Assembly (NCBI GenBank): GCA_025093555.1
Contig: JAIWNF010000016.1
Span: 62,001-126,000, forward strand
Length of the DNA: 64,000 nt
Reading direction: 5' to 3'
Source: Circinella umbellata
Lineage: Eukaryota; Mucoromycota; Mucoromycetes; Mucorales; Lichtheimiaceae
Positions 49,322-60,858 of the stretch are shown in pieces (within the stretch, counting starts at the first letter, position 1; every line of letters begins with the position of its first letter). The notes under the pieces are model-generated. The model was not told where the DNA came from. It searched no databases and was given only the letters and a program-made list of their open reading frames with translations. The position numbers were made by a program, and so were the translations under genes.

Positions 49322-50889
49322 CTACCAGTCCAATGGACTATCCTCTGTTTTTATTAGTTTTGGTTCATGTTCACCAGTAAATTCAACTGATTTGATATCT
49401 TGTTCCACTTCTTCCAACTTGACTTTAACATGATTTTCTTGATCAGTAATTAACTCTTTTTTGAGTTTTTTCACTTTTTTCATTGCTGTTACTGCTGATG
49501 GACATAAATCATTTACTGGACATTCGTCACATTTTGGTCCTCGTGGAAGACAAGTTACTTGACCAAAACCAACTAAAAGTGGATTAATGGGTCGCCAGTA
49601 TTCTTTTGGTAACCATGACTCCAATTGCTATATAGTACAATATTACATGTTAAATTTCCATGGTTATTGTTACTAATAGTAATAAATTGTGTCAAAAGAA
49701 GAAAATCATTTATATGAGCTTTATTTTTTTTATACCTTTCGAGTATCTTCTGGTTGTCCATTTACAGTATCACACCAACCGAGACGATTACTGATTCGAT
49801 GAACATGTACATCAACACCAATACCTGCGTTTCTATATTTTTAAGATCGTATAAAAAAATTAGAAATTGGTTATAATTTATAGTTTAAAAAGAAGTTGAT
49901 ATTTACATTTTCCATGCGCATTGTAATGCCAAATAACCCTAATATAATATTTTTTTTTCGATGGTTAATACTCGCTCATTCTTCATCTGTTTTTTTTACA
50001 GCAGAAAATCAAAACCTTACCATTTTAGGCCCTACACCTGGAAGGCTTGTTAACCCTTCAATTGTATCTGGAATATCACCATTGTACTTATCTCGTAAAA
50101 TGATTGCCGTATCTTTAATATATCTTTAAAATATGAAATACAAAAAAAAAAAACTATTAGAAAATCGGGCTCTTTCTTACTAACATACATATATAATTTT
50201 GTTTTGTTTTTTCATAAGAATAAACCATACTTTGCTTTTCGATTATGAAAGCCTACACTTTTAATATAAGTATCTAAAACCTTTTCATCTACTTGTATAA
50301 TACTATTTAAAGTCAATCCCCCAGGTAATGATGATTGTAACGTTTTTACAGCTGCGCTTGTAACTGTGTCTTTAGTTTGCGAAGATAACATTAATGATAC
50401 CAATGTTTGAAATCTTGAAACCTAAAATAAAATAAACGATTAATAATTTTATTATCATATCTATAACAGTATAAATAACCCATCCATCCACTCTCACTGA
50501 GTCCATGTCTCTCTATATATGCGCATAAAATACAAAACCTTCTCTGGTACTTGTTCTTCTGCAAGTCTTTCACATCCCATGGTATCTACAGGCGCAGATA
50601 CAGTTTTACGGTATTCACGTATCCGATCATAAACAATTTTCCAATTAGCTGGTTCATTGAATTGATCTTGAATTTTAGTACGTTTGATTGTCACCGGTCT
50701 TGACTTTTCTTTTTTTATTGTTGGTTTTGACACGACAGGTTGAGATAATGACGATGATCGTTGTCTTTTTCTTTCTTTCTTAATGGGTCTTGTGGTAGTA
50801 GAATCATTCAGCTGATCTGTTTGTTTTGGTACTACTGTAGTATTAGTAGTAGTGGCTTTGATAAGGCGACCACTACGACGAAGCGACAT
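49322..50889 (-). CDS. Endonuclease III homologue (Nth1/Ntg) DNA glycosylase
   Basis: Exons in transcript order: 50889-50539, 50421-50231, 50123-50021, 49938-49907, 49832-49736, 49627-49322, giving 359 residues. A basic, Ser/Thr-rich N-terminus (likely nuclear/mitochondrial targeting) precedes the helix-hairpin-helix core. [16 protein letters not shown] carries the SSQTKD loop, [16 protein letters not shown] is the HhH with the conserved Gly-Val-Gly, and the catalytic Asp is in [14 protein letters not shown]. After QLESWLP and [19 protein letters not shown] comes the Fe-S cluster with spacing C-x6-C-x2-C-x5-C. It removes oxidised pyrimidines and nicks the strand by AP-lyase. A Lys/Glu-rich C-terminal tail follows. 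The very short exon 4 (32 nt) keeps the frame. Confidence 0.95.
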
Positions 50890-51829
50890 TATTCGAGATT
50901 GTAGTACACGTGGAGTGGTTATGTGGAATCCTTTTAGTTTTGGTTAGAAAGTTAGAAGCCCTCCCCTTTCCCCGAAACCCAACACAATTGATGAGCGCCC
51001 GAGGTTTTAACGGCCCTCATTCCGTGCCGGCTTGTCTATTTGCACCCCCCCCTTTCTTCCATATAAAAAAAATCTTTCGCACACCTTGTATATCGCAACA
51101 TCATATTACGTAAAAGCTAACATTTTCGTAATAATAATTAGAAGATATTAGGCGCGTTTTTTATTACTGTACTGGGGTCTTGAAGTTGTAGATTAGTATT
51201 AAATAAAATTTTAGGGCCAAAAATAGGTAAATAGCAGCATTTCTTTTAAAAATAATAATGCATGCAATAACAAACATAACGAGGCATACCTCAAGCAGAT
51301 TCAATTTTTATTGTCGTGACTTTTGTAATCATTGCATAATTATGTATATAAATATTTGGACTTCAAAAGAAATGGTCTTTCTTCCACTGAAGGCCACATT
51401 GCTTTTTGTTATGAATACGTATGACAAAAATTGTTCGTGCGCACCAGTGCTTTATAATATATTTTTCCGTATATATATGCATGTACGCATGTAATATGAA
51501 AACACGATATTATATACTGTAATAGCACATAAAAAAATTAAATTCCATTTCTTCATGCATTTGTTTAAAGCAAAAATACAATCCACTTTTTTTTTATATA
51601 TATAAAGTATAGGTCACCCTCACCACCTGTCCACAAAAAGTTATTCAGATACGTAAAAAATGAAAATACATCCCTCATCTAAATATTTGATTTATATATT
51701 TGTAATAGTAATGTTTCTAGTTTTTTGTAATCTAGTTCGATAAACAAAGGATAGATAATGATGAGGGAGAAAGAGGAAATAAAGAATGATATGTTTACAA
51801 TATAAAGATAAGGTCTATGATTAGTCACA
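50890..51829. other. Intergenic
   Basis: Promoter side of the Nth1 gene, including a C-rich/pyrimidine-rich patch near 51045-51060, then AT-rich sequence with short chance frames (50910-51113, 51258-51494). No gene recognised. Confidence 0.5.
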
Positions 51830-53195
51830 TCACAATGATGGTATTACAGTTCGCTTGGATACAGATTCAACGATAATTGAATGGTCTTTCCAATAAGTAA
51901 CTGGTGCTAAAACTCTATTTGCCATTTCTGGTTTTGATAACAAGGCTCGTTCCAATGCTTTTCCATTACGAACAAAATAGCCGTCACTACTCTTAAGACG
52001 TAATCCAGGACAATAATCATTCTATAGTATCACATTATTAAATAGAATCATTTAATTAATAAATCAACTTTGCGAGATAGATTATACACTAATATAAATA
52101 TCCCATGATCCTATTGTTTCTTCATTTTCTTCCCATCGTCCCCCCTCATGATATTGAAATTTTACATACCATTCCATCACCAACATACATGACTCGTCGA
52201 AATGGTCCATACTTGGAGGTATACTGATCCAACTCCTGACCTATACAACAAAATTGAAATAACTATTAGTTCTTCATCGCTTGAAATTATCTATCCATTC
52301 TCACAAAACAAAAAAATAAAGTTCTTTTTGTTACCTTTACAAATGTTAACCGTACAAGTATTTGGACAATTATGTTGTGGGTCTGTAACTAAGATACGCC
52401 TTTTCACACGTAATCTATCTTGATCATCAGTATATGCAGGATTCGTAATGATATCAGCGATATGATCACGAAGACCATGAGCCTAGTATATATATATATA
52501 AAAGAACATTAAAAACTTTGCTTTATATATATATATATGTTGTCAGCTTATATTTTAATATATGTAATCCCTTACACGCAAGATAACATCAATGAAAAAT
52601 GTATTGGCATCTGACAAAATAAGGACACGTGTATTACTTTCTTGAAGTGATTTGAGTAATTCAACAGCAGATGGTACCTTAATAATAAAAACGTCATTAT
52701 GTCAGATCAACTTTTGTTTTAGTAATTTCTGTGAAACATGAAAAAAAAATAGTTTACCATTTGAATTGTTTCCAGAATCTTTTCAATCTCATGTTTCGTA
52801 ATACCTCGATCTTGCATTTCACAAAGGGATTGATCTCTACATATACGTATGTATTGTATGTAAAATGAATAATATCATTAATCATCAGACATATCCATCT
52901 TCACCATTATCACTGTTCATATCATTTATGGTAAACTTACACAAAATCTGTCCATTGCATTCTTTCTGAAGAAGTTGACAACAAAGCCCATTTATCAGGA
53001 CAAAAATGTTTAAAGACAGTAGCATCACTATCTGCCTCAATAAGAGACCTGGTAATAATTATGATATATACTCAGTTAATTAAATTTCCTTATTAATAAC
53101 AGATAGAAGGAAATAAAATGGTTAATAACTTTTCAAAAAAATGAATGTTCACATTACCAATCGAAATCAAACACTGCAAGATCTTGAATCGTCAT
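51830..53195 (-). CDS. PHOSPHO1/2-like HAD phosphatase
   Basis: Exons in transcript order: 53195-53158, 53048-52941, 52836-52758, 52677-52576, 52482-52335, 52240-52170, 52021-51830, giving 245 residues. HAD motif I is VFDFDWSLIEADSD (Asp nucleophile; the intron splits the Trp codon). Motif II is LILSDANTFF, motif III/IV is RVMYVGDGMNDYCPG with the paired Asp residues, and KSSDGYFVRNGKAL follows as in the PHOSPHO family. Vertebrate members hydrolyse phosphoethanolamine/phosphocholine or pyridoxal phosphate. The substrate here cannot be predicted by eye. No signal peptide; cytosolic. The start is the only Met before the nucleophile. Confidence 0.9.
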
Positions 53196-54555
53196 TTCTT
53201 CGAAAAAAAGAAAAAAAGATATATTAAGTGACTAAAAAAAAGAAGAAGAGAGAAGAGGAATAATATGCAATCATTTTTGGTTCCCGAACTTATATATATA
53301 CTTTGGCACGGATAATATGAATGGGACTTCTGAGCCAATAAGAAATCAGTTTATTGAATAGCCAATCAAGAATAAAAAAAAAAAAAAAACCTCCATTGTT
53401 ATTTCCCATAAAGTTTTGCTGCTTTTAGAGAATTTGGCAAAATTCGTTCTCCAATTTTTGACAACAAAAATACATTTTACAAAACATCCGAGTATCTATG
53501 AAGTTACTATAACACCTGGAAAGTCTTCCAGAATATTAGGAAAACAAAGCATTTTTATAAAGAGCCACTGGAATCACTACAGAAGAATAATCGTTGTTAA
53601 CCAACTCAAAAGCATCACATCCAGAAGCAAAAAAAAAAAAAAAATACTTCTATCCCTAAAAATAGCCTGTTCAGATATCATAACAGAAGTAATATCACAA
53701 GGGCTTAGAAAATTACATTTACAACAGTATAAATATGCTATACATTAGCACCCACTCGTAATGCTACTAATGGCTATCCAAAGAGAAATTATGTTTACTA
53801 GAAATAATGATAACTATTAGCAAAACAATGGTGCATCGTCATATTAATCATTATTATTACCATTATCAAAGTAATGTAGAACAGAAAAATAATTCATAAT
53901 CCTCTCGTCTTCTTTCTCACGCAACAATATTTACTATAGGAGACCTACCACCTTTACACAAAGCTCAAGATCTGTAGAAGTGTAGCACGCACGTGCAAAA
54001 CAAGAAAGCAAAAGTATCCATAATGGAATAGAAATACCTAGCTACTACGTTACTATATAAGTCATACTCTTCTTTTTCTAGCTATTAATCCTCATTTTTT
54101 AAAACTTCTTCAAAACCCCGGTTATTTTACTCATCATTTGAAATCTAGATTAAAAAAATAGCCCTCAGCTTCGCTTCGTGACATTTTATTCTTTTTTATT
54201 TTTGGCCCTACTTATATTACCTCAGTCGTTTTCAATGCTTAGATTAATTTTCCCCCATCACTTCACGCTCGCCCATTTTATTTTGTTTTAGGTGAGCGAG
54301 AACTTGATTTCGCGTTGTTAGACTTCTACATCTAGGCCTTTATTATTTTTGTATCTGCGTCCTATATTTTCCATAGTTGTTTTTTGGTTATTATTTTTGA
54401 CCATTAAAAAACAGTGCTTTCACACTATAAAATGTTTTCTTAAAACTTGAGAGCAGACGACGTGCTATTTATGGGAAAGCACTGTTTCGTTGCCAAATGT
54501 ATAAATATTTTCCCCCAAACAGTTTATCTGGCATGAAAATATTTCTTCTTTACAA
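53196..54555. other. Gene-free stretch before the MULE
   Basis: AT-rich sequence; the frame at 53416-53748 (110 aa) is Lys/Ser/Ile-rich and shows no motif, so I do not call it. Host sequence up to the 9-bp duplication at 54556. Confidence 0.45.
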
Positions 54556-54564
54556 ACTCTTTGT

Positions 54565-54744
54565 GGGCTTGGGTGTTTCTGCAGTAAATTTCTGCAGTAA
54601 TTTCCTGCAGTAGTGACCGGACTTTCCCGGGCAAACACCGAACAAACATGCAGCATTTACTTATAAAAATTTACTGCAGCTTTCCTTAATAGGAAGGCTG
54701 CAGTTATATAGTCTGCAGTAATGAGAAAACTGCAGTGGTAGTAC
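54565..54744 (+). repeat. Left terminal inverted repeat of the MULE
   Basis: Pairs with 58617-58796. Contains at least eight CTGCAG or near-CTGCAG sites, clustered in the first 50 bp and again in the last 70 bp, a likely array of transposase or host-factor binding sites. Confidence 0.9.
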
Positions 54745-55003
54745 AAGAGGCCAAAGGACAGCTACACATGACCATATAACGCCAAGTTTTTTCTTTCTTT
54801 TTTCTATAGTTACAAGAATCATCTCGAGTACTTTAAATCAAACTTCTCACTCTAAATACATTGAACTTCAATTCTCATAATCTAGTGGATGTAAATAAAT
54901 ACTATATGTATAGCAAGCTTACTTATGAATTCTCAAGCGCGAATTTGAAACAGCTAAAGCATGCAATTAGACTTTAACTTTTGAATTATTTTATTTAGTT
55001 ACT

Positions 55004-57420
55004 ATGTCCGATTCGAACTTACCTGAGCAGAAAAACATGTTTAATCAATTTCCATCTGGAGATTATACGGATACAATTTATCCACAAAGGAATTCTATCA
55101 CTGGGGAGTTCAAGATTGATGAACTCACAAGAATTGGCTGGAGCATGCGTAATTATAACAATCACATTTCTACGGATGGCACTACAAGACTCATCACTAA
55201 AAGATGTAATGGCATTGTGCGATGTCAAACAGAAAATTGTGATATGAAAGGAACTGCATTGAAACCTGGTTCAGCTTCGCTGCATACACAGAACAAATGT
55301 AAAAAAGGGTGCCTTAGTTGCAAGCGACCATTGATTCATATTGATTGTCAATATATAGCGAAATTTAGTTTTTCAGGTGGAAAGTGTAGTGTGGAACCAG
55401 GCAATCGTCCCGGTCAAAATTATCATACACACGATTCCTATATTAACAATAAATTGAACAACAATCAAAAAGAACAATTAATGGAACATATCAAGGCTGG
55501 TGTGTCACCTAAAGAGCTGCATATGGGGATGAGCAAAAAAAGGTAAACGGATAATTTTATTTTGTCGATAATAGAAGTTTGCTGCATGGTTATTTAAGCA
55601 AGAACAAAACTTAAACCTTACAACAATGATTTTTTATACATTATAATAGAGATGATTTACATCCTGCACGTGAAATACATCCATCCTTGCAAAACAAGGA
55701 TAAGCTTACATATGAGATGAAGAAAATCCGCAATGAGGACTCAAATAAACCTACTTCAGCAGGGACTGGTTCATTGAAAGAGTTTCTTGATCTTCAAGAT
55801 GAATATCCTGGATATATTTTTGAATGTTCATTATTAAGGGGACAGTTCATTGTTGCCGCATATCCACCAAAACTACAGACCATCTTGGATCCTAGTGCAC
55901 ATCCTTTCGTCACAGATGTTACATTCTCTGTATTTGAGAAAGGATACTATCTTTGTACTTCAATGCTATTCTGTGAATGCTTACAAAGAAATGTGGTTGC
56001 TTTCTCTGCTATCTTGGATGGACTCACATCGATGGATTTTGAATTGTATTTTCTTGTATTATTTGATACTTATAAAATTACATTTGATAGTGAATTTATG
56101 GGAGTAGTTATGGATTTCTCAGACGCACAGAGGGCTGGTTTTCTTCAGGCATACGAGAAAAGAACTGGACGCGATGATGGAATCAAGTATGTAAAAGGAT
56201 GCAGTGTCCATTATGAAACCAACATAAAAAAACTTTGCCAATCCTATGTCAATGATATACACAATGGTGACGAAAAAAAGAAAATGGAGATTCAAAAAGA
56301 ACTACTTTTGCTTCGTGTTGTCGATACTAGAAAAAAGTACAAGAATATTCTGGAGAAAGTTGTCAATATGTATCCTAATTCTCGTAGTTTTATTAACTGG
56401 TGGAACCGTAAGGAAGTCCGTGGCACTATATTTCCTGCTGTTTCTACAATGCATAACGGTTTATTCACTCATTATACCCACACTACAAATGCTGTCGAGT
56501 CATTTCATAATGCTATATACAAACTTACCAAAAAACGCCAAACCATTGTTGTCAATTTACGAAACATACTAAAATACATTGAAAACGAAGAAGAATCATA
56601 TGCACATTACCTTCGTGGAATTCCAACATTCTATGGCTTAAACAACGAAACACGGAAAAGAAGAAAATCGATCAAAAAACGAAAAAACAAAAAAAGAAAA
56701 ATTGACAACTACAAAAACGATGGCCGTGCTCCTGATAACAAACAGGCACTGAGAAAGGCAAATAAAAAAAACAGAAAATATGTTATTGAGGTCAGTGATT
56801 GCGATGAATATGAAAGTGATGGTAGCACTTCTGATGTTGGTGATAACAAGAAATTCGAAACGTTCATGAGGGTGATGCCACTAAATGGTGATATTGACAC
56901 TGACGAAGAATTTCCTTGGCTTGATGAACATCAAGCTGATAACGACGAAGATAATGAAGAAAATGAAGAAAATGACGAAGAAAACGGTGATGAAAGTAGT
57001 GTTGAAAATGGTGTTGAAAGTGATGAAGCAAACGGTGATGAAAGTGATGAAGAAAACGATGATAAAAGTGATGAAGAAAACGATGATAAAAGTGATGAAG
57101 AAAACGATGGTGGCAGTAAAGAAGATGAAGATGATGATGCTAATAAAGAAAATGGAAGTGGAAGAAGAATTGACGACGAGAACAAGTGGCAACAGCAGCC
57201 ACAATTAAAAGATAAAGAAAAAATGGAAGATGAGTCAGGTTTACCAGGAGAGTACTATTCTGGTTATCTGCTCAACCTGTTGGACAATAGCTATGGCTCT
57301 TGTTATATCGATGCACCTATGGAAATGCTCTTACACTCAATATTACCAAGTATACCTGAAGTTGACCGTAAATTTGATATAAATAATTCCTATGATGAAA
57401 TATTAAAAAAAAGCATATAA
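55004..57420 (+). CDS. MULE transposase, GCM-like finger and DDE core
   Basis: Exons 55004-55542 and 55650-57420, 769 residues up to the stop. Residues about 45-165 are a Cys/His cluster (RCNGIVRCQTENCDMKG, CKKGCLSC, HTHDSY) of GCM/WRKY type, as in many MULEs. The DDE core has Asp269 in FVTDVTFSVFEKGYYL, Asp335/338 in VVMDFSDAQRAGF, the MULE signature C364-x2-H367 (GCSVHY), and Glu463 in TTNAVESFHNAIYKL. A Lys/Arg-rich NLS (about 515-533) is followed by a ~100-residue acidic linker with SDEENDDK repeats (24-bp tandem repeat near 57041-57110). The last 50 residues begin a peptidase-like domain, NLLDNSYGSCYIDAPMEML, where Cys731 may be a nucleophile. The frame then ends in an A8 run and continues one base off. 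Confidence 0.85.
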
Positions 57421-58162
57421 GCTTTATAGCAGTAACAATATCATAAATCGAGAGAAGGGGATGCAGGTATTGCGAGAATTTATTTGGAAGCATCCTAATT
57501 TCCCAAAAGGTACGTTTAATGATACAGCTTTATTGTTTGAACATTTTCTATCGCACATGTCAAACGAAATCCAGCAGCTGTTTGCAGTACACGCACAACG
57601 TATAACAACATGCGCCGATAAAGAAAGCCATGCAGTTATTCATGAAGAGGAAAGTGGATACAAAGTCCTGATCCATATATCCTTCTATCAAGTTTTTTCA
57701 AGAAAACGAAATATCACACGTAACGAACAAGAAACATGTGATGTATTTTCGACTTTTATTTATAACCATTTAACAAATAAAAAAGTGGGCAGAAAGTGTG
57801 CTGTGGCTTTATGCCCATCGTTAGCAACAAGGAAGAACACTCTTGTTAGTTTCCCAAAATTCTTATTCATACAAGATCATACTGCAGCTCAAACCGGCAA
57901 TAACATGCTAGAATATCCTAAAAAATTAGATATTCAAGGCCATAAATACACCCTCCATGCTTGCATCAATTCAGAGACACGCACAGGTTTCCGCTATTAT
58001 ACAATTGCTACAATACCAAATAGAGGTATTCCTTTTATTGGTACCATCGATAATATGGCTGGATATATTTCAATTCCCTCCATACGTCACAATAGAAAAA
58101 ATCAACTACAACAATCGCCCAATTATCCAGTCATAGTATGCTACCACAAGGATGACTGTTAA
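57421..58162 (+). pseudogene. Out-of-frame C-terminal half, USP-like peptidase region
   Basis: Shifting one base at the A8 run (57408-57415) makes the frame continuous from the transposase through KLYSSNNIINREKGM into 57461-58162 (up to 233 residues from the internal Met). The segment has helices FNDTALLFEHFLSHMSNE, a CDVFSTFIYNHLTNKK stretch, a Cys-containing KCAVALCPS, and a C-terminal beta-rich portion YTLHACINSETRTGFRYYTI that sits where the His box of ubiquitin-specific or SUMO-specific (USPL1-type) peptidases would be. The canonical GHY is not present; an Arg stands where His is expected. Without the shift it would not be translated. The shift may be a sequencing slip, a decay event, or a real translational or transcriptional slippage. 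Confidence 0.6.
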
Positions 58163-58616
58163 GGTTACTTTTTATACTCACCGTTTTTTTCTTAAAATCT
58201 AGATTTCTCTTTTACTTAATATATTTATAAGTTTTTTTTCTTCCCATCATATTGTTATTTTTCTTATTATTATATTATCTTTAATCATTATTTCTATTTA
58301 TTATTTCCTCTTCGTTTAATTAAATATATACACTATATTACTGCAAATATCTCTTGATGTAATTGTAATGGATATTTGTGATTACAAAGCAATTTCTGTG
58401 GAGTCCGGTTAACTAAACGATGGATTCGGGGCTCCATAGTGCAAGTATTTTTTTCTTATGAAAAAATTATTAAAACAATTCTTATATCTGATAGCTCAGA
58501 ATTTAAATAAATATGACTAATGATAATGCAAATCTCATAGTGAGCGATAAAAATAATAAAAATAATTATAATATTCGGGTTACTTCATTCTTCTGATAAT
58601 ATATGATCTATGTTGA

Positions 58617-58796
58617 GTACAACTACTGCAGCTTTCTCATTACTTCAGACTCTACTACTGCAGCCTTCCTATTAAGGAAAGCTGCAGTAAATTTTTATAA
58701 GTAAATGCTGCATGTTTGTTCGGTGTTTGCCCGGGAAAGTCCGGTCACTACTGCAGGAAATTACTGCAGAAATTTACTGCAGAATTACCGAAGCCC
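58617..58796 (-). repeat. Right terminal inverted repeat of the MULE
   Basis: Reverse complement of 54565-54744 apart from small differences near the outer 20 bp and the inner 40 bp. Ends AAGCCC before the target duplication. Confidence 0.9.
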
Positions 58797-58865
58797 ACTC
58801 TTTGTTACCATTATGTAGTCTTTTTATACTGAACTACTATATATACAGACGAAAAAACTGTTGAA

Positions 58866-60093
58866 ATGGAGGACGTTCAGTATAGTACAGCATTACCATT
58901 TGATAGTGACAAAATTGAGTTTAGTTCTAAAGAAGAACAAGAAATTGGACACAACATGGGTGAAGTGATCGAAGCAGCTGAACCTCACCATGTTGTAATA
59001 ACTGAATTAGATATACGAAATGATAAAATATGTTCGCATGTACCATTAACAAGGACAGCGTATTATGCAAAAGAGAATGAGCTTCGTCGTATCATTGGTT
59101 TACATTAAACTACTCACTGACTTAGGTAATTATGTATATAGCATAAATTACCCGAATCTGACAGTGCAACTGAAATACACTAAGAAATATACCACAAGTC
59201 TCAGGTTCATTATTGAGAAATGCTAGTTCTTTGCAACAAGTCATCAAGAAAAAAAGAGGAGGACCACGCAAGCATCCGGAGAGAGAAGTTCAAAAACCAA
59301 AAGGTATACTTATTTGATGCTCGTACTTCAAATATGTTTACTATGGCTAACAACTGCGAATTCAATTTTTTTAAAAGGGTCAGTAGAAAATACATCAATT
59401 AAAACTATAATAAATCTTATTGACACTATCCAGAATATTACGTTGAGTTGTGCTCCAGCTGCAAGAATGCTATGCATGCCAGAATGCACGGGACAAGATT
59501 GTTTTGCATGCGTTCGTGATAGTGAAGAGGATGTATTTGCCTAGCAGAAGAAACAAAAAAATTAAAGGCCTTAAGCTGATGTTTATGCAAGAGCATACCA
59601 GAGTGCTTCAAGAATTTTATGATAATGATGCTACAGCTCCTATCAAACAAGCGCAGAAAATTATTTAGAACAAGTTCAACGTTGCTATTACTAAAAGTGG
59701 ACTACAGAAAAATTTGGTGACATGATGTGACTGAACTATGAAGAAACTCGAGAAAACATCTGAAGTTTGAAATTTTCAAAAGACACTTATACCGCGAATG
59801 CATTTTGTTTTACATATCGAGAAGGAAGAAATCGATTTTGAGAGATGTGTTTTCATTGATGAAGCTAGATTCAAGTTTCATATGCAATGCACATTTGCTC
59901 AGTCAAGATGTCGTACCCTACCAAAGCAGTTGTTTTAAACAAACACAGTCAATATTACAATTCTAGGTGCTATTTTCAGAGAAGGACTAGTAAACGTGTC
60001 TCTGAAGAGGCCAGAAGCAGTAACTGGAACCAAGGAGCGAATATTAGAGATGCAAATGTGAAATATACTGTGCGCAAAAGTGTGAATTCATAA
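58866..60093 (+). pseudogene. Decayed Tc1/IS630-like transposase region
   Basis: The first part (58866-59108, MEDVQYSTALPFDSD...) is an open frame of unknown family. Downstream, frames shift repeatedly, but near 59775-60055 the plus strand reads DFERCVFIDEARFKFHMQCTFAQSR, then, after a frame break, NITILGAIFREGLVNVSLKRP. These match the IDEA and ILGAI blocks of Tc1/mariner-like DDE transposases of Mucorales (Asp in FIDEA). A Cys-rich stretch at 59430-59540 may be another fragment. It lies 70 bp beyond the MULE end. Confidence 0.6.
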
Positions 60094-60567
60094 TGTATGT
60101 AATTGATCGGAAAAAACCAATATAACTGTATATTAGCAGTCGAGATTGTATATTGATTAGTTAGAAGTTTACGTAACAGGGGAAACAACATTTTTTTAGG
60201 ATATGAAACGGGGTTAAAAACTTAATTATAAATCAAAACATGAAATCACAACTACCAACATACCAAAAATTCTTTGTGTTGGAATCTATAATAATATTGT
60301 AGGAAAAAGAGCTTTATTATCTCTCGCAGTATATAATATAAAGCTGTTGTCATGTATATAAAATAAAACAATAATGTAGGATATAACGAAGACAATAGAT
60401 AATATACTATGATATTTGCTTATATAGACATCCAACCAATTATATTGGATATATTCGATATCCTATACATGTCCGACCAGCTGAAAGTTTAGGTGGCCCC
60501 AGAGAAAATTTTCAATTGATTACGTTGCTATTCTTCAAACTTGGCATTCTTTCATGTTATTCTTTTT

Positions 60568-60858
60568 GCATTGGATAGTGCCGTGTTCGAGTATGCAGTG
60601 CCTTGTTTATATTATTCTTCTTGCATTGGACAGTGCCGTGTTCGAGTACGCAGTGCCTTTTTTCTTTGCATTGGACAGTGACATGTTCGAGTACGCAGTA
60701 CATTTATTCTTCCTGCATTGGACAGTGCCATGTTCGAGTATGCAATGCCTTTTTATATTATTCTTCTATCATTGAACAGTGCTGTGTGCGAGTACGCAAT
60801 CCCTTATTTATATTATTCTTCTTGCATTGGACAGTGCCGTGTTCGAGTACGCGGTGTG
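60568..60858. repeat. Minisatellite, six copies of a 45-55 bp unit
   Basis: Unit GCATTGGACAGTGCCGTGTT plus CGAGTACGCAGTGCC and a variable T-rich tail, repeated at 60568, 60624, 60669, 60715, 60769 and 60824. Copies differ by single substitutions and by the tail length. All three plus-strand frames stay open across much of the array because the unit lengths vary around multiples of three; that is repeat structure and not evidence for a gene. Confidence 0.9.

Larger units (their letters stand above)
54565..58796. mobile_element. MULE-type transposon with 180-bp inverted repeats
   Basis: The ends are long inverted repeats (54565-54744 and 58617-58796, starting GGGCTT) that match base for base over most of 180 bp. 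They contain repeated CTGCAGTA motifs about every 13-15 bp in the outer part. They are flanked by identical 9-bp copies of ACTCTTTGT at 54556-54564 and 58797-58805, the duplication length expected for Mutator-like elements. The single internal gene (55004-58162) encodes a MULE transposase whose C-terminus carries a peptidase-like region; a one-base shift separates the two halves. A noncoding stretch of about 450 bp lies before the right repeat. Repeats and duplication are well preserved, so insertion is probably recent. Confidence 0.9.

Noticed and set aside
56881..57208. Antisense and +1 frames in the acidic linker of the MULE gene
   Set aside because: Shadows of the GAT/GAA-rich repeat of the real frame.
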